7,234 bases of DNA from Verrucomicrobiales bacterium. Lineage in GTDB: Bacteria > Verrucomicrobiota > Verrucomicrobiia > Verrucomicrobiales > DEV007. The stretch is taken from contig JAGNMT010000181.1 in the NCBI GenBank assembly GCA_017991025.1, positions 1 through 7,234 on the forward strand, written 5' to 3'. Of the stretch, positions 1 through 7,131 are shown piece by piece. The notes below the pieces were generated by a model. That model had not been told where the DNA came from. It made no database searches and saw only the letters and a program-made list of their open reading frames with translations. Within the stretch, counting starts at the first letter, position 1. Every line of letters begins with the position of its first letter. The position numbers and the translations under genes are program-made.

Positions 1-1877
1 GGAGTCCGGAGAACTTGCGATTCAGAACCGGGCGATTCAGGGAACGTGGAGAAGGGAGCGTCGCCAAATCCCGAAGGCATTGACTCGCTAAATGACGGCG
101 ACAACTCATTATCCCTGCCAAACGCGACGGGTACTTCGTCGCCGGAAGGGGTTCCGATCGGCTCGGAAATCCCCCACGATTTTCCCGGCAACGGGGCAGG
201 GTTCTCTGCGAAGGGCTGTTGTTTTGTGTGGTCACCTTCTGAGGAACTTCCGGTCGAAAAATGACTGCCCGGCATGGCGAAAGTCCGCTTATCATCCACT
301 GGCATTTCTCCAAAGAGCAGTTTTGTAGCGGGTGAGTTATGAAAGGATAGACCTGCCGTCGTTTCTTCGCCCGCTTCAACGCGAGTTCTGGCTTCCTCAT
401 TCGCTACCGCCGGAGCGTCAGCGCCAAGAAATCCGGTAAAACCGGTGGATTTTTCCGAAGGAGTCGATGCGCCAATCTGAGCACCTAACCCGAGCGGGGC
501 GAAGGCAGAAGCGATGTTTTTCAGGGTAGGCTCATTAACAAAAGGGGCGGAGGAATTGACAGCGGCATTACCCCCGTCAAAGGAAGCAGCCCCGGCCGTA
601 ACCGGCGACTGGCCTGGTGCCGTGAAGCCTCCCAGATCGGTTCCGGCAACGGCATTTCCGAATCCCCCGGATACGAACGCAGTTCCAGGCACATCCCGAA
701 TGCTTTCCTGCTCGGCAGGTGCCACCTTTACGGGTGGTCCCCATTGGGCAGGCATGGAGAATCCAACCGAATTCAGGGCGTCCGAGGGCTCCGAGAGGCT
801 GGTTGTCTGTGACGTCGGCTCGGCTTCTGGCGGGGATGCCGCCCTGATGGCGGGCCAGGTCAGCGGAGGGGTAAGAAGATCAGGGGTTTTCGGTTGGGAG
901 CCCTCCTGCAGAAATGCGCCGAATCCCGTCATCGGCATTTCAGCGAGTTTTGCCGGAGCGCTCGTCAGGGTCTCGCCAAACCCCTGTGCTTCGATACGGT
1001 CCTCGGCTGGCTTGCCAAAACTATGCGCGGCATAAAGACCATCGAGGTCGAATGGCGATATCTGCTCCCGGGGTGCCGGTTCCACAACCTGCTTCTCACC
1101 GGAATCCTCAAGGGGGCAAGTCGCTGTGTTTTCGGTGGCGCTATCGATTCCTACACTCACTGAGGCGTGGCTGGCAGAGAGATCTTCGACGGAATTCATC
1201 AACAAAGAGGCATTCACTTCCCCCGACTCGGCTGCGGGAATATCGACAACGGAGGCAGACGCCGGGGTAGTGGCGAGCGGGGTTTCGCATGACGCCGGTT
1301 TGATGACCCTGCCTAGAATCGGGACAACCCGCACTTGTGAATCAAGAGCCGATTCAACAGCGATGATGGGAGCATGGCACCAAACGCAAGCACCCTCGAC
1401 CCCGATGTGCCGCCGTTTGAGCACCAGTTCGCCTCCACACTCGGGACAATCGAGATTCAAAATTACGTCGGGATTGTCAATGGCCATAGGGACAACTCCA
1501 CCGGTCGAGGTCACTGCAGCGAACGATTCGGTCTTTTCCACTGAATCAGGAATACTCCCCGACGGTGCAGGGGCGATGGAACGTTCCTTGCCGACCTCAG
1601 AAACCGCAAAAGTACGATTCTTGTCCGGGACCCGGGACACCGAGAAAGAAATAGCACGTCCCTGAGATGAAACAACCGTGGAAGCGGGAAGCTCAAGACC
1701 ATCCGGTTGCGACGACAGCACTATGCCCTCGTCTGCAAACGTCTCTTCAGACCCGGATCCGGTATCCTCGGACAAGTCGCTTTCTCTTAATCCGAGCGAG
1801 CCGAGAAAATTATCCCTTGCCGCTTCCGCCAAAGATTTTTCTTCGGAGTGCAAAGTGATGTCGTAATCGGAGTTCAT
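1..1877 (-). CDS. Large disordered zinc-ribbon protein, partial (C-terminus beyond left edge)
   Basis: Function unknown. Reading the minus strand from the ATG at 1877-1875 gives 625 uninterrupted codons to the window edge, so the stop lies outside. An in-frame TGA at 1907-1905 with no ATG, GTG or TTG in between makes this the first usual start. Residues 1-140 are acidic and Ser-rich without obvious fold. Residues 144-167 form a zinc ribbon: C144-x2-C147-x16-C164-x2-C167 (CPECGG, then CVWCHAPIIA). From about residue 200 to the edge the protein is Pro/Ser/Ala/Gly/Glu-rich and probably disordered. It carries seven FG dipeptides (F287, F300, F319, F406, F522, F586, F604) and several [EAS]MP tripeptides. 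I see no signal peptide or membrane segment in the visible part. Third codon positions are more mixed than in pyc. Similar ribbons at the start of low-complexity proteins are, from memory, frequent in Verrucomicrobiota. The zinc ribbon could bind nucleic acid or protein; the role is not established. Confidence 0.85.
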   Translation of the reverse strand, partial: MNSDYDITLHSEEKSLAEAARDNFLGSLGLRESDLSEDTGSGSEETFADEGIVLSSQPDGLELPASTVVSSQGRAISFSVSRVPDKNRTFAVSEVGKERSIAPAPSGSIPDSVEKTESFAAVTSTGGVVPMAIDNPDVILNLDCPECGGELVLKRRHIGVEGACVWCHAPIIAVESALDSQVRVVPILGRVIKPASCETPLATTPASASVVDIPAAESGEVNASLLMNSVEDLSASHASVSVGIDSATENTATCPLEDSGEKQVVEPAPREQISPFDLDGLYAAHSFGKPAEDRIEAQGFGETLTSAPAKLAEMPMTGFGAFLQEGSQPKTPDLLTPPLTWPAIRAASPPEAEPTSQTTSLSEPSDALNSVGFSMPAQWGPPVKVAPAEQESIRDVPGTAFVSGGFGNAVAGTDLGGFTAPGQSPVTAGAASFDGGNAAVNSSAPFVNEPTLKNIASAFAPLGLGAQIGASTPSEKSTGFTGFLGADAPAVANEEARTRVEAGEETTAGLSFHNSPATKLLFGEMPVDDKRTFAMPGSHFSTGSSSEGDHTKQQPFAENPAPLPGKSWGISEPIGTPSGDEVPVAFGRDNELSPSFSESMPSGFGDAPFSTFPESPGSESQVLRT

Positions 1878-1910
1878 AAAAATTATAGGAAATGATGGCC
1901 CTGCTCAGGC

Positions 1911-1925
1911 TATTTTATTAAAATA
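1911..1925. repeat. Perfect AT-rich palindrome in the divergent intergenic region
   Basis: TATTTTA (1911-1917), one central base, then TAAAATA (1919-1925) form a perfect 7+1+7 inverted repeat. It contains the candidate -10 box of the minus-strand gene, so a bound regulator could block that promoter. The low complexity of the sequence makes a chance origin possible. Confidence 0.4.
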
Positions 1926-1948
1926 ATCTAAATTATGGTAATTATCAA
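1920..1948 (-). promoter_or_regulatory. Candidate sigma70-like promoter for the zinc-ribbon gene
   Basis: On the minus strand, TTGATA (1948-1943) is followed after 17 bases by TATTTT (1925-1920). This is five of six matches to the -35 consensus and four of six to the -10. Transcription would start about 35 bases before the ATG at 1877. A second -10-like TATAAT (1887-1882) lies only a few bases before the ATG, but has no good -35 partner. The region is AT-rich, so chance matches are likely. Confidence 0.35.
1931..1943. repeat. Short palindrome AATTA-tgg-TAATT
   Basis: A perfect 5-3-5 inverted repeat that lies six bases beyond the 1911-1925 palindrome, within the spacer of the candidate minus-strand promoter. 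Its position between divergent genes is typical of an operator, but nothing else in the window supports a specific regulator. Confidence 0.3.
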
Positions 1949-1956
1949 AACATTTT

Positions 1957-1986
1957 TTGCGATGCGTTTGATTTTTCACATTTATT
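1957..1986 (+). promoter_or_regulatory. Weak candidate promoter for the lipoprotein gene
   Basis: TTGCGA (1957-1962) is followed after 17-18 bases by the AT-rich hexamers ATTTAT/TTTATT (1980-1986). Both boxes are weak, but the placement would give a very short leader before the ATG at 2002. No better pair is visible in the 124-base gap. Confidence 0.2.
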
Positions 1987-2001
1987 AACGAAATTCTCCA
2001 G

Positions 2002-2832
2002 ATGTTTTTACTTCGCTCACCGGTCGTCCTTTTACTTAGTATTTGTCTGAACGGCTGCGCTTCCGTGGATTCTCTGCCATCGCCCAGTCCGGGGGCGACG
2101 GGAATTAAGCTGAGTGAGGCAGATGCCGCCGCGATCGGGCGCAAAATCTGGGAGAATGAATGCGGAGGGACCGTGGAAGGGCTTACCTCATGGAACGCGG
2201 GCGAGGATTTCCCCTCGCTCGGTATCGGACACTTCATCTGGTATGTTCCCGGCCGTCCGGGCCCCTTTCAGGAAAGTTTCCCTCCTCTCATTGCCTACAT
2301 GAAGCAAAAAGGAACCCCCGTCCCCGTCTGGGTAACGGAAGTGAACGGGTGCCCGTGGAACTCACGGAGCGAGTTCTTGAAAGATCAGGGGGCACCGCGC
2401 ATGAAGGAATTGCGACAGTTTCTCGCCAACACCGTCCCCGTCCAGACGGGATTCATCGTGCAACGCCTCGAGCAGGCCCTCCCGAAAATGCAGGCCGCGA
2501 CAACAGGCGAGGCGGACAAAGCTCGTCTTCGCGAGAATTTTTACAAAATGACGGGAAGCCGGACTGGCCTCTACTCACTCATCGACTACGTGAACTTCAA
2601 AGGTGAAGGCGTCAAACCTGAGGAGAAATATAACGGTTACGGATGGGGATTGCGCGATGTCCTGCTCGAGATGGGCCCGAGCGCCGGAGGGCAGGCCTCG
2701 GCCAACGAATTCAGTGAAGCGGCAAAGCGGGTCCTCCAGCGCCGCATCAAAAATGCTCCCTCCGATCGAGGCGAATCCCGTTGGTCGGCAGGTTGGATGA
2801 ATCGCTGCGAGAGCTACAAACGCGGAATCTGA
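2002..2832 (+). CDS. Predicted lipoprotein with lysozyme-like (GIGH) signature
   Basis: A 276-residue protein that looks exported and lipid-anchored. The N-terminus has Arg5, a hydrophobic stretch (residues 8-16) and a lipobox-like LNGC with Cys19 as the modified residue; Asn at -2 is unusual, so membrane anchoring is likely rather than certain. The core begins near residue 40. Residues 50-77 contain WENECGG, GLTSWN and PSLGIGHFIW. The spacing of Glu51/Glu53 ahead of GIGH (74-77) recalls phage-T4-type (GH24) lysozymes, where a catalytic Glu precedes an IGIGH motif. A second conserved-looking block is LIDYVNFKGEG (193-203), followed by NGYGWGLRDVL (211-221). I recall similar uncharacterised proteins in Proteobacteria, but no named family. 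A muralytic role is therefore inference. An in-frame TGA at 1969-1971 with no ATG, GTG or TTG in between fixes ATG 2002 as the first usual start. There is no clear Shine-Dalgarno site. It is divergent from the zinc-ribbon gene. Confidence 0.88.
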   Translation: MFLLRSPVVLLLSICLNGCASVDSLPSPSPGATGIKLSEADAAAIGRKIWENECGGTVEGLTSWNAGEDFPSLGIGHFIWYVPGRPGPFQESFPPLIAYMKQKGTPVPVWVTEVNGCPWNSRSEFLKDQGAPRMKELRQFLANTVPVQTGFIVQRLEQALPKMQAATTGEADKARLRENFYKMTGSRTGLYSLIDYVNFKGEGVKPEEKYNGYGWGLRDVLLEMGPSAGGQASANEFSEAAKRVLQRRIKNAPSDRGESRWSAGWMNRCESYKRGI

Positions 2833-2833
2833 A

Positions 2834-2865
2834 GCACTTTCCCCTTTCCTTCACGATTAAAGTGC
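2834..2865. repeat. 7-bp inverted repeat after the lipoprotein gene; possible weak terminator
   Basis: GCACTTT (2834-2840) and AAAGTGC (2859-2865) are exact reverse complements separated by 18 bases, starting two bases after the lipoprotein stop. The position suits transcription termination or mRNA 3'-end protection. The long loop and the lack of a T-run after the stem argue against a strong intrinsic terminator. Confidence 0.3.
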
Positions 2866-2914
2866 CTACAGATAGCCTTTCTTACCAAACACCACACACA
2901 GACCTCCCTTCGCC

Positions 2915-3340
2915 ATGTCGACCGAACGTTCACTCATTCTCCTGAAGCCCGATTGCGTTAAGAAAGCCCATTGCGGCGATGTCATCGCCCGATTTGAAAA
3001 AGCGGGATTTATTATTCGGGGTGCGAAAATGATCCATCTTTCCGACGAGATTCTGGCTGACCATTACAGCCATGTGGCCGACAAACCCTTTTTCCCTAGT
3101 ATCGTGGCGTTCATGCAGTCCGCCCCTGTGGTCGCCCTCGTGCTCGAGGGTGACGATGTTATTGCGAAAGTGCGCGGCATGCTCGGTCCAACCAATTCGA
3201 AAGAGGCCGAGCCCGGCACCATTCGAGGTGACTTCGGCGAAGACATGATGATCAACATCTGCCATGCCTCCGACTCCCCTGAAAATGGCGAGATCGAAGT
3301 GAAGCGATTTTTCGAGGATAGCGAGATTTTTGCCTATTGA
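2915..3340 (+). CDS. ndk: Nucleoside diphosphate kinase
   Basis: Cytosolic enzyme that transfers the gamma phosphate from ATP to other (d)NDPs through a phosphohistidine intermediate, keeping NTP and dNTP pools balanced. At 141 residues it has the usual bacterial length. The family's active-site set is present at standard numbering: Lys11 (in LLKPD), Phe59, Arg87, Thr93, Arg104 (in EPGTIRGDFG), Asn114 and catalytic His117 (in NICHASDS). The usual Gly after the catalytic His is Ala118 here, a mild variation. The C-terminus EVKRFFEDSEIFAY is typical. The ATG at 2915 places Lys11 at its standard number, supporting this start. No Shine-Dalgarno sequence is visible in the CT-rich stretch before it. 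It lies 82 bases after the lipoprotein gene and 147 before pyc in the same direction; the gaps and a possible stem on each side suggest separate expression, but this is uncertain. Confidence 0.98.
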   Translation: MSTERSLILLKPDCVKKAHCGDVIARFEKAGFIIRGAKMIHLSDEILADHYSHVADKPFFPSIVAFMQSAPVVALVLEGDDVIAKVRGMLGPTNSKEAEPGTIRGDFGEDMMINICHASDSPENGEIEVKRFFEDSEIFAY

Positions 3341-3346
3341 CCAGAC

Positions 3347-3371
3347 AGGGTTCGGTCGGTGACGGGACCCT
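3347..3371. repeat. Short inverted repeat downstream of ndk
   Basis: AGGGT (3347-3351) pairs with ACCCT (3367-3371) across a 15-base loop, starting seven bases after the ndk stop. An alternative GGTC/GACC pairing overlaps it. There is no T-run, so it is at best a weak terminator for ndk. Confidence 0.2.
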
Positions 3372-3380
3372 ATCAACCCA

Positions 3381-3405
3381 GGATCTCCAGCAGTGCTGCC
3401 GGATC
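3381..3405. promoter_or_regulatory. Palindrome CAGCA-g-TGCTG flanked by GGATC direct repeats, upstream of pyc
   Basis: A perfect 5-1-5 palindrome (3388-3398) sits between two copies of GGATC (3381-3385 and 3401-3405), about 80-100 bases before the pyc start. The symmetry and location would suit a regulator site for pyc or part of an ndk 3' structure. No known operator is recognised. Confidence 0.2.
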
Positions 3406-3473
3406 GGACACAGATCATTCGGTTGATCCCGCGAATTCGCAAAAATCGGTCTTTCCGTAACGAGGGCACGGTT

Positions 3474-3479
3474 TATAGT
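3474..3479 (+). promoter_or_regulatory. Candidate -10 element of pyc (near-leaderless transcript)
   Basis: TATAGT lies eight bases before the pyc ATG at 3488. With usual -10 geometry, transcription would begin at about 3486, giving an mRNA with almost no 5' leader. This agrees with the absence of a Shine-Dalgarno sequence. No convincing -35 box is found 16-18 bases upstream (best TTTCCG at 3452-3457), so support is limited. Confidence 0.3.
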
Positions 3480-3487
3480 CTCGGCCC

Positions 3488-6400
3488 ATGTCTGAAACCG
3501 AGAATCAGGAACCCGCACCAGTGGAAAAGTTGATGGCCGTAAACCGGGGCGAGATCGCCATCCGGATCTTCCGTGCCGCGACCGAACTGGGTTTGCGCAC
3601 CGTCGCCATCTATGCCGAGGAGGATAGGTTTTCCCGTCACCGCTTCAAAGCCGACGAGGCATATCGTCTTCGGAAAGAGAAGGGGCCCGTCGGTGCCTAT
3701 CTCGACATTGAGGGCATCATCCGCATCGCCAAGGAAAAAGGCGTCACCCTGATCCACCCCGGCTACGGTTTCCTCTCGGAAAATGCGGACTTTGCCCGTG
3801 CCTGCCGCGAGGCGGGGCTCAAATTCATCGGCCCCGATCCCGAAATGCTCGACGCCATGGGCGACAAAGTCTCGGCCCGCGCCCTCGCAAAAAAGGTCAA
3901 TGTCCCCACCCTGCCTGGAACGGAGGAACCGGTCACCGACCGGGGCGAAGCGCTCAAAATCGCGCGCACGATCGGTTTTCCTCTCATCATCAAAGCGGCC
4001 TTCGGCGGCGGCGGTCGCGGCATGCGGGTCGTGCAGAAGGAGTCCGAACTCGATGGTCTCCTCGATCAGGCCCAGACCGAGGCGGAAAACGCCTTCGGCA
4101 ATCCTGCGGTTTTCCTGGAGCGCTTCGTGGGCCGCGCCAAACACATCGAGGTGCAGATCCTGGGCGACAAACATGGCAATCTCGTGCACCTGCACGAGCG
4201 CGATTGCTCCGTCCAGCGCCGTCATCAGAAGGTCATCGAGATCGCGCCCTCTTTCGGCCTTGATGACAAGGTGCGCCATGAACTGTGCGACGCGGCCGTG
4301 AAGATCTCCGAGTCGATCGGCTACAACAATGCGGGCACCGTCGAGTTCCTCTACGACATCGACACGAAGGAATGGTTCTTCATCGAGATGAACCCCCGCA
4401 TTCAGGTTGAGCACACCGTGACCGAGGTCATCACCGGGATCGATCTCGTTCGTTCTCAGATCCTCGTTGCGCAGGGCTATGAACTGTTCGGTCACGAGAT
4501 CGACATCCCGCAGCAGGAAAACATCGCGCGCAACGGCTACGCGGTGCAGGCACGCATCACGACGGAGGATCCCGCAAACGGCTTCTCGCCCGACTACGGG
4601 AAGATCATCAATTACCGCTCGGCGGCCGGTTTCGGGATTCGTCTCGACGCGGGGGCGGGCGATGCCGGGTCGGTCATTACGCCCTATTACGATTCGATGC
4701 TCGTGAAGCTGACGGCCTCCGGACCCCGTTTCGACATTGCCCTCCAGCGCATGAACCGTGCCCTGCGCGAGTTCCGCATCCGCGGGGTGAAGACAAACAT
4801 TCCCTTCCTCGAAAATGTCGTCCTCGACGAGACTTTCCGGTCCGGCAATGCGACAACGCGGCTCATCGACACCAACCCCGATCTCTTTAAATTCCAGCCG
4901 CGTCGCGACCGCGCCACGAGGCTGCTCTCCTATCTCAGTGACATCACCGTGAACGGCAATCCGACGGTGAAAGGCTATCGTCCCTCCGAAGTGCTGCTCC
5001 CCGCGCGTGTCCCTGAATTCGATGTGCGTGGAGATGTCCCGGCCGGTTCGAGGAACCGTCTTCTCGAGCTCGGGCCCGAAAAGTTTGCCGCCTGGATTCG
5101 CGAACAGAAGCCGCTCCTCATCACTGACACAACGATGCGGGACGCCCACCAGTCGCTCATCGCGACGCGGATGCGCTCGGTCGACATGCTGAATGTGGCC
5201 GGTGTTGTCGCCCAGCGCACCCCGAATCTCTTCAGCCTCGAAATGTGGGGCGGCGCGACCTTTGACACCGCGATGCGTTTCCTCAAAGAGTCGCCCTGGG
5301 ACAGGCTGTGCGAGCTGCGGGAGAAAGTGCCGAACATCTGTTTCCAGATGCTCTTCCGCGGTTCCAACGCGGTCGGCTATTCGAACTACCCCGACAATGT
5401 CGTAGCCGGTTTTGTGAAACACGCCGCCGATTCGGGGATGGACATTTTCCGTATCTTCGACTCGCTGAACTACCTCCCGAACATGACCGTGGCGATGGAG
5501 GCGGTGCGAAATCAGCCCTATGCGATCTGCGAGGCGGCGATCTGCTACACCGGTGACATCGACGATCCGAAGCGTGACAAATACTCGCTGAAGTACTATG
5601 TCGCGAAGGCGAAACAGCTCGAAAAAATGGGGGCCCATATCCTCGCGATCAAGGACATGGCCGGCCTCTGCCGGACCTTTGCCGCGAAGAAGCTGGTCTC
5701 CGCCCTGCGTGACGAGATCGGACTCCCGATCCATTTCCACACCCACGACAGCTCGGGCATCAATGCCTCGTCCGTGCTCTCCGCCTCCGAGGCCGGAGTG
5801 GATATTGTCGACCTCGCGATCGCCTCGATGTCAGGGTCGACGAGCCAGCCTAACATGAACTCCATCTGCGTCGCCCTCCAGGGACAGGAGCGCGACCCGG
5901 GGCTCGATATTGATGCCCTCAATGAGATGTCGGACTACTGGGAGGAAGTCCTCGATTTTTACAAGCCCTTCAATACCGCGCCGCGAGCCGGATCGGCCGA
6001 GGTCTACATTCACGAAATGCCCGGTGGTCAGTTCACCAACCTCAAGGAGCAGGCCAACGGCATGGGCCTCGGCCATCGCTGGCCCGAGATCGCACGCACT
6101 TACGCGGAGGTGAACCAGCTCTTCGGCGACATCATCAAGGTGACACCGAGTTCCAAAGTCGTTGGTGACATGTGTATGTATCTCATCACGCGCGGGATTC
6201 GTCCTCATGATGTCCCGAACCTCACGCCCGGCTCACACGACTTTCCCGAGTCTGTCATTGATATGCTCTCCGGCGGCCTCGGTCAGCCTGACGGCGGCTG
6301 GCCGAAGGACGTCCAGCGTGTCGTTCTCGGTGATCGTGTCGCGACCACCAAGCGTCCCGGCGAACTCGCCGAACCGGTCGATCTTGAGGCCAAACGTGTC

Positions 6401-6967
6401 GAACTGACGACGAAGCTCGGACGTCCCTGCACCGAGGACGATCTCTACAGCCACCTCATGTACCCGCAGGTCTTCGCGGACTTTGACCAATTCACCAACA
6501 CCTACGACCAGGTCTCCGGACTGCCAACCACGGCCTTCTTTTACGGGCTTTCGCTCGGCGAGGAAATTGAAGTCCAGATCGACCACGGCAAGCTGCTCTT
6601 CATCAAACTCATCGGAATCGGAGAACCCGACGATCAGGGCCGCCGGAACGTCTTCTACGAACTCAACGGCATGCCCCGCGAATCGCAGGTCCTCGACAAG
6701 TCGCTCATTCCTAAAAACGCGGTGACGAAACCGAAAGGCGATGTCAAAGATCCGCTTCAGGTCGTCGCGCCCATGCCCGGCATGGTCACCGAGATCAACA
6801 TCGGCGTCGGCACGAAGGTGAAGGCGGGCGATCCCATCATCACCCTCGAGGCGATGAAGATGCTCACGACCATTTCCGCGAACACCGATGGCACCGTCAC
6901 CGAGATCCTCGTCCGCAAAGGCGACGCCGTCGCGACCGAGGATCTGCTGGCGCGGCTGGAGGAGTGA
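3488..6967 (+). CDS. pyc: Pyruvate carboxylase, single-chain biotin enzyme
   Basis: Cytosolic anaplerotic enzyme: ATP, bicarbonate and pyruvate give oxaloacetate via carboxybiotin. The 1159 residues match the usual full-length form. The biotin carboxylase part (about 13-465) has NRGEIAIRIFRA, the ATP-grasp glycine loop FGGGGRGMR (172-180), HERDCSVQRRHQK (236-248) and EMNPRIQVEHTVTE (300-313), with Glu286, Glu300, Asn302, Arg304, Glu308 and Arg356 at catalytic positions. The carboxyltransferase part (about 540-1000) has TDTTMRDAHQS with Arg551, metal ligand Asp552 and Gln555, then Arg624 and Tyr631. Lys722 in AIKDMAG is the expected carbamylated lysine, and His751/His753 (HFHTHD) complete the metal site. 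The C-terminal biotinyl domain (about 1090-1159) carries EAMKM with biotinylated Lys1124. An in-frame TAG at 3476-3478 leaves ATG 3488 as the first possible start. Strong C/G-ending codon use suggests high expression. The pyruvate-type carboxyltransferase and intact three-domain order exclude acetyl-CoA or propionyl-CoA carboxylase. No biotin ligase gene is nearby. Confidence 0.99.
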   Translation: MSETENQEPAPVEKLMAVNRGEIAIRIFRAATELGLRTVAIYAEEDRFSRHRFKADEAYRLRKEKGPVGAYLDIEGIIRIAKEKGVTLIHPGYGFLSENADFARACREAGLKFIGPDPEMLDAMGDKVSARALAKKVNVPTLPGTEEPVTDRGEALKIARTIGFPLIIKAAFGGGGRGMRVVQKESELDGLLDQAQTEAENAFGNPAVFLERFVGRAKHIEVQILGDKHGNLVHLHERDCSVQRRHQKVIEIAPSFGLDDKVRHELCDAAVKISESIGYNNAGTVEFLYDIDTKEWFFIEMNPRIQVEHTVTEVITGIDLVRSQILVAQGYELFGHEIDIPQQENIARNGYAVQARITTEDPANGFSPDYGKIINYRSAAGFGIRLDAGAGDAGSVITPYYDSMLVKLTASGPRFDIALQRMNRALREFRIRGVKTNIPFLENVVLDETFRSGNATTRLIDTNPDLFKFQPRRDRATRLLSYLSDITVNGNPTVKGYRPSEVLLPARVPEFDVRGDVPAGSRNRLLELGPEKFAAWIREQKPLLITDTTMRDAHQSLIATRMRSVDMLNVAGVVAQRTPNLFSLEMWGGATFDTAMRFLKESPWDRLCELREKVPNICFQMLFRGSNAVGYSNYPDNVVAGFVKHAADSGMDIFRIFDSLNYLPNMTVAMEAVRNQPYAICEAAICYTGDIDDPKRDKYSLKYYVAKAKQLEKMGAHILAIKDMAGLCRTFAAKKLVSALRDEIGLPIHFHTHDSSGINASSVLSASEAGVDIVDLAIASMSGSTSQPNMNSICVALQGQERDPGLDIDALNEMSDYWEEVLDFYKPFNTAPRAGSAEVYIHEMPGGQFTNLKEQANGMGLGHRWPEIARTYAEVNQLFGDIIKVTPSSKVVGDMCMYLITRGIRPHDVPNLTPGSHDFPESVIDMLSGGLGQPDGGWPKDVQRVVLGDRVATTKRPGELAEPVDLEAKRVELTTKLGRPCTEDDLYSHLMYPQVFADFDQFTNTYDQVSGLPTTAFFYGLSLGEEIEVQIDHGKLLFIKLIGIGEPDDQGRRNVFYELNGMPRESQVLDKSLIPKNAVTKPKGDVKDPLQVVAPMPGMVTEINIGVGTKVKAGDPIITLEAMKMLTTISANTDGTVTEILVRKGDAVATEDLLARLEE

Positions 6968-6975
6968 GGGGCGGG

Positions 6976-7004
6976 ATTGCTGTCTGGGCACAATGGCAAT
7001 AGAC
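6976..7004. repeat. Imperfect inverted repeats just after pyc
   Basis: ATTGC (6976-6980) and GCAAT (6996-7000) are reverse complements. GTCT (6982-6985) and AGAC (7001-7004) offer an alternative pairing. They begin nine bases after the pyc stop. No T-run follows, so a role as terminator is only possible. Confidence 0.2.
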
Positions 7005-7065
7005 CACGAAAATGCGCAAGTAGACTGCAGTGGTTGAGCAGTGCTCCGAAACAGGGCTCTTTGTT

Positions 7066-7106
7066 GGTTTCGTACCCGGATTTCCCGGTGCACCCAGGGC
7101 GAAACC
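7066..7106. repeat. Interrupted stem-loop downstream of pyc
   Basis: GGTTTCG (7066-7072) pairs exactly with CGAAACC (7100-7106). After a two-base bulge the stem extends with CCC (7075-7077) against GGG (7097-7099), giving ten pairs around a 19-base loop. It may mark the end of the pyc transcript or be a structured RNA element, but it lacks the T-run of an intrinsic terminator on either strand. Confidence 0.35.
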
Positions 7107-7131
7107 CTCGATAAACTTGGGTAAAACCTGA

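Noticed and set aside
514..1665. Plus-strand open frames at 514-1035 and 1126-1665
   Set aside because: They lie opposite the continuous 625-codon minus-strand gene, whose translation has a clear zinc ribbon. The plus-strand products have no coherent domain.
2834..2865. A strong intrinsic terminator between the lipoprotein gene and ndk
   Set aside because: The stem is only seven pairs with an 18-base loop and no T-run, so it is listed as an inverted repeat only.
2930..3518. Minus-strand open frames opposite ndk
   Set aside because: ndk on the plus strand has its full active-site set, so these are antisense by-products.
3473..5746. A 757-codon open frame on the minus strand opposite pyc
   Set aside because: It is antisense to an unmistakable, fully conserved pyc. 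Strong C/G-ending codon use in pyc removes stops from an antisense frame. The translation shows no recognisable domain.
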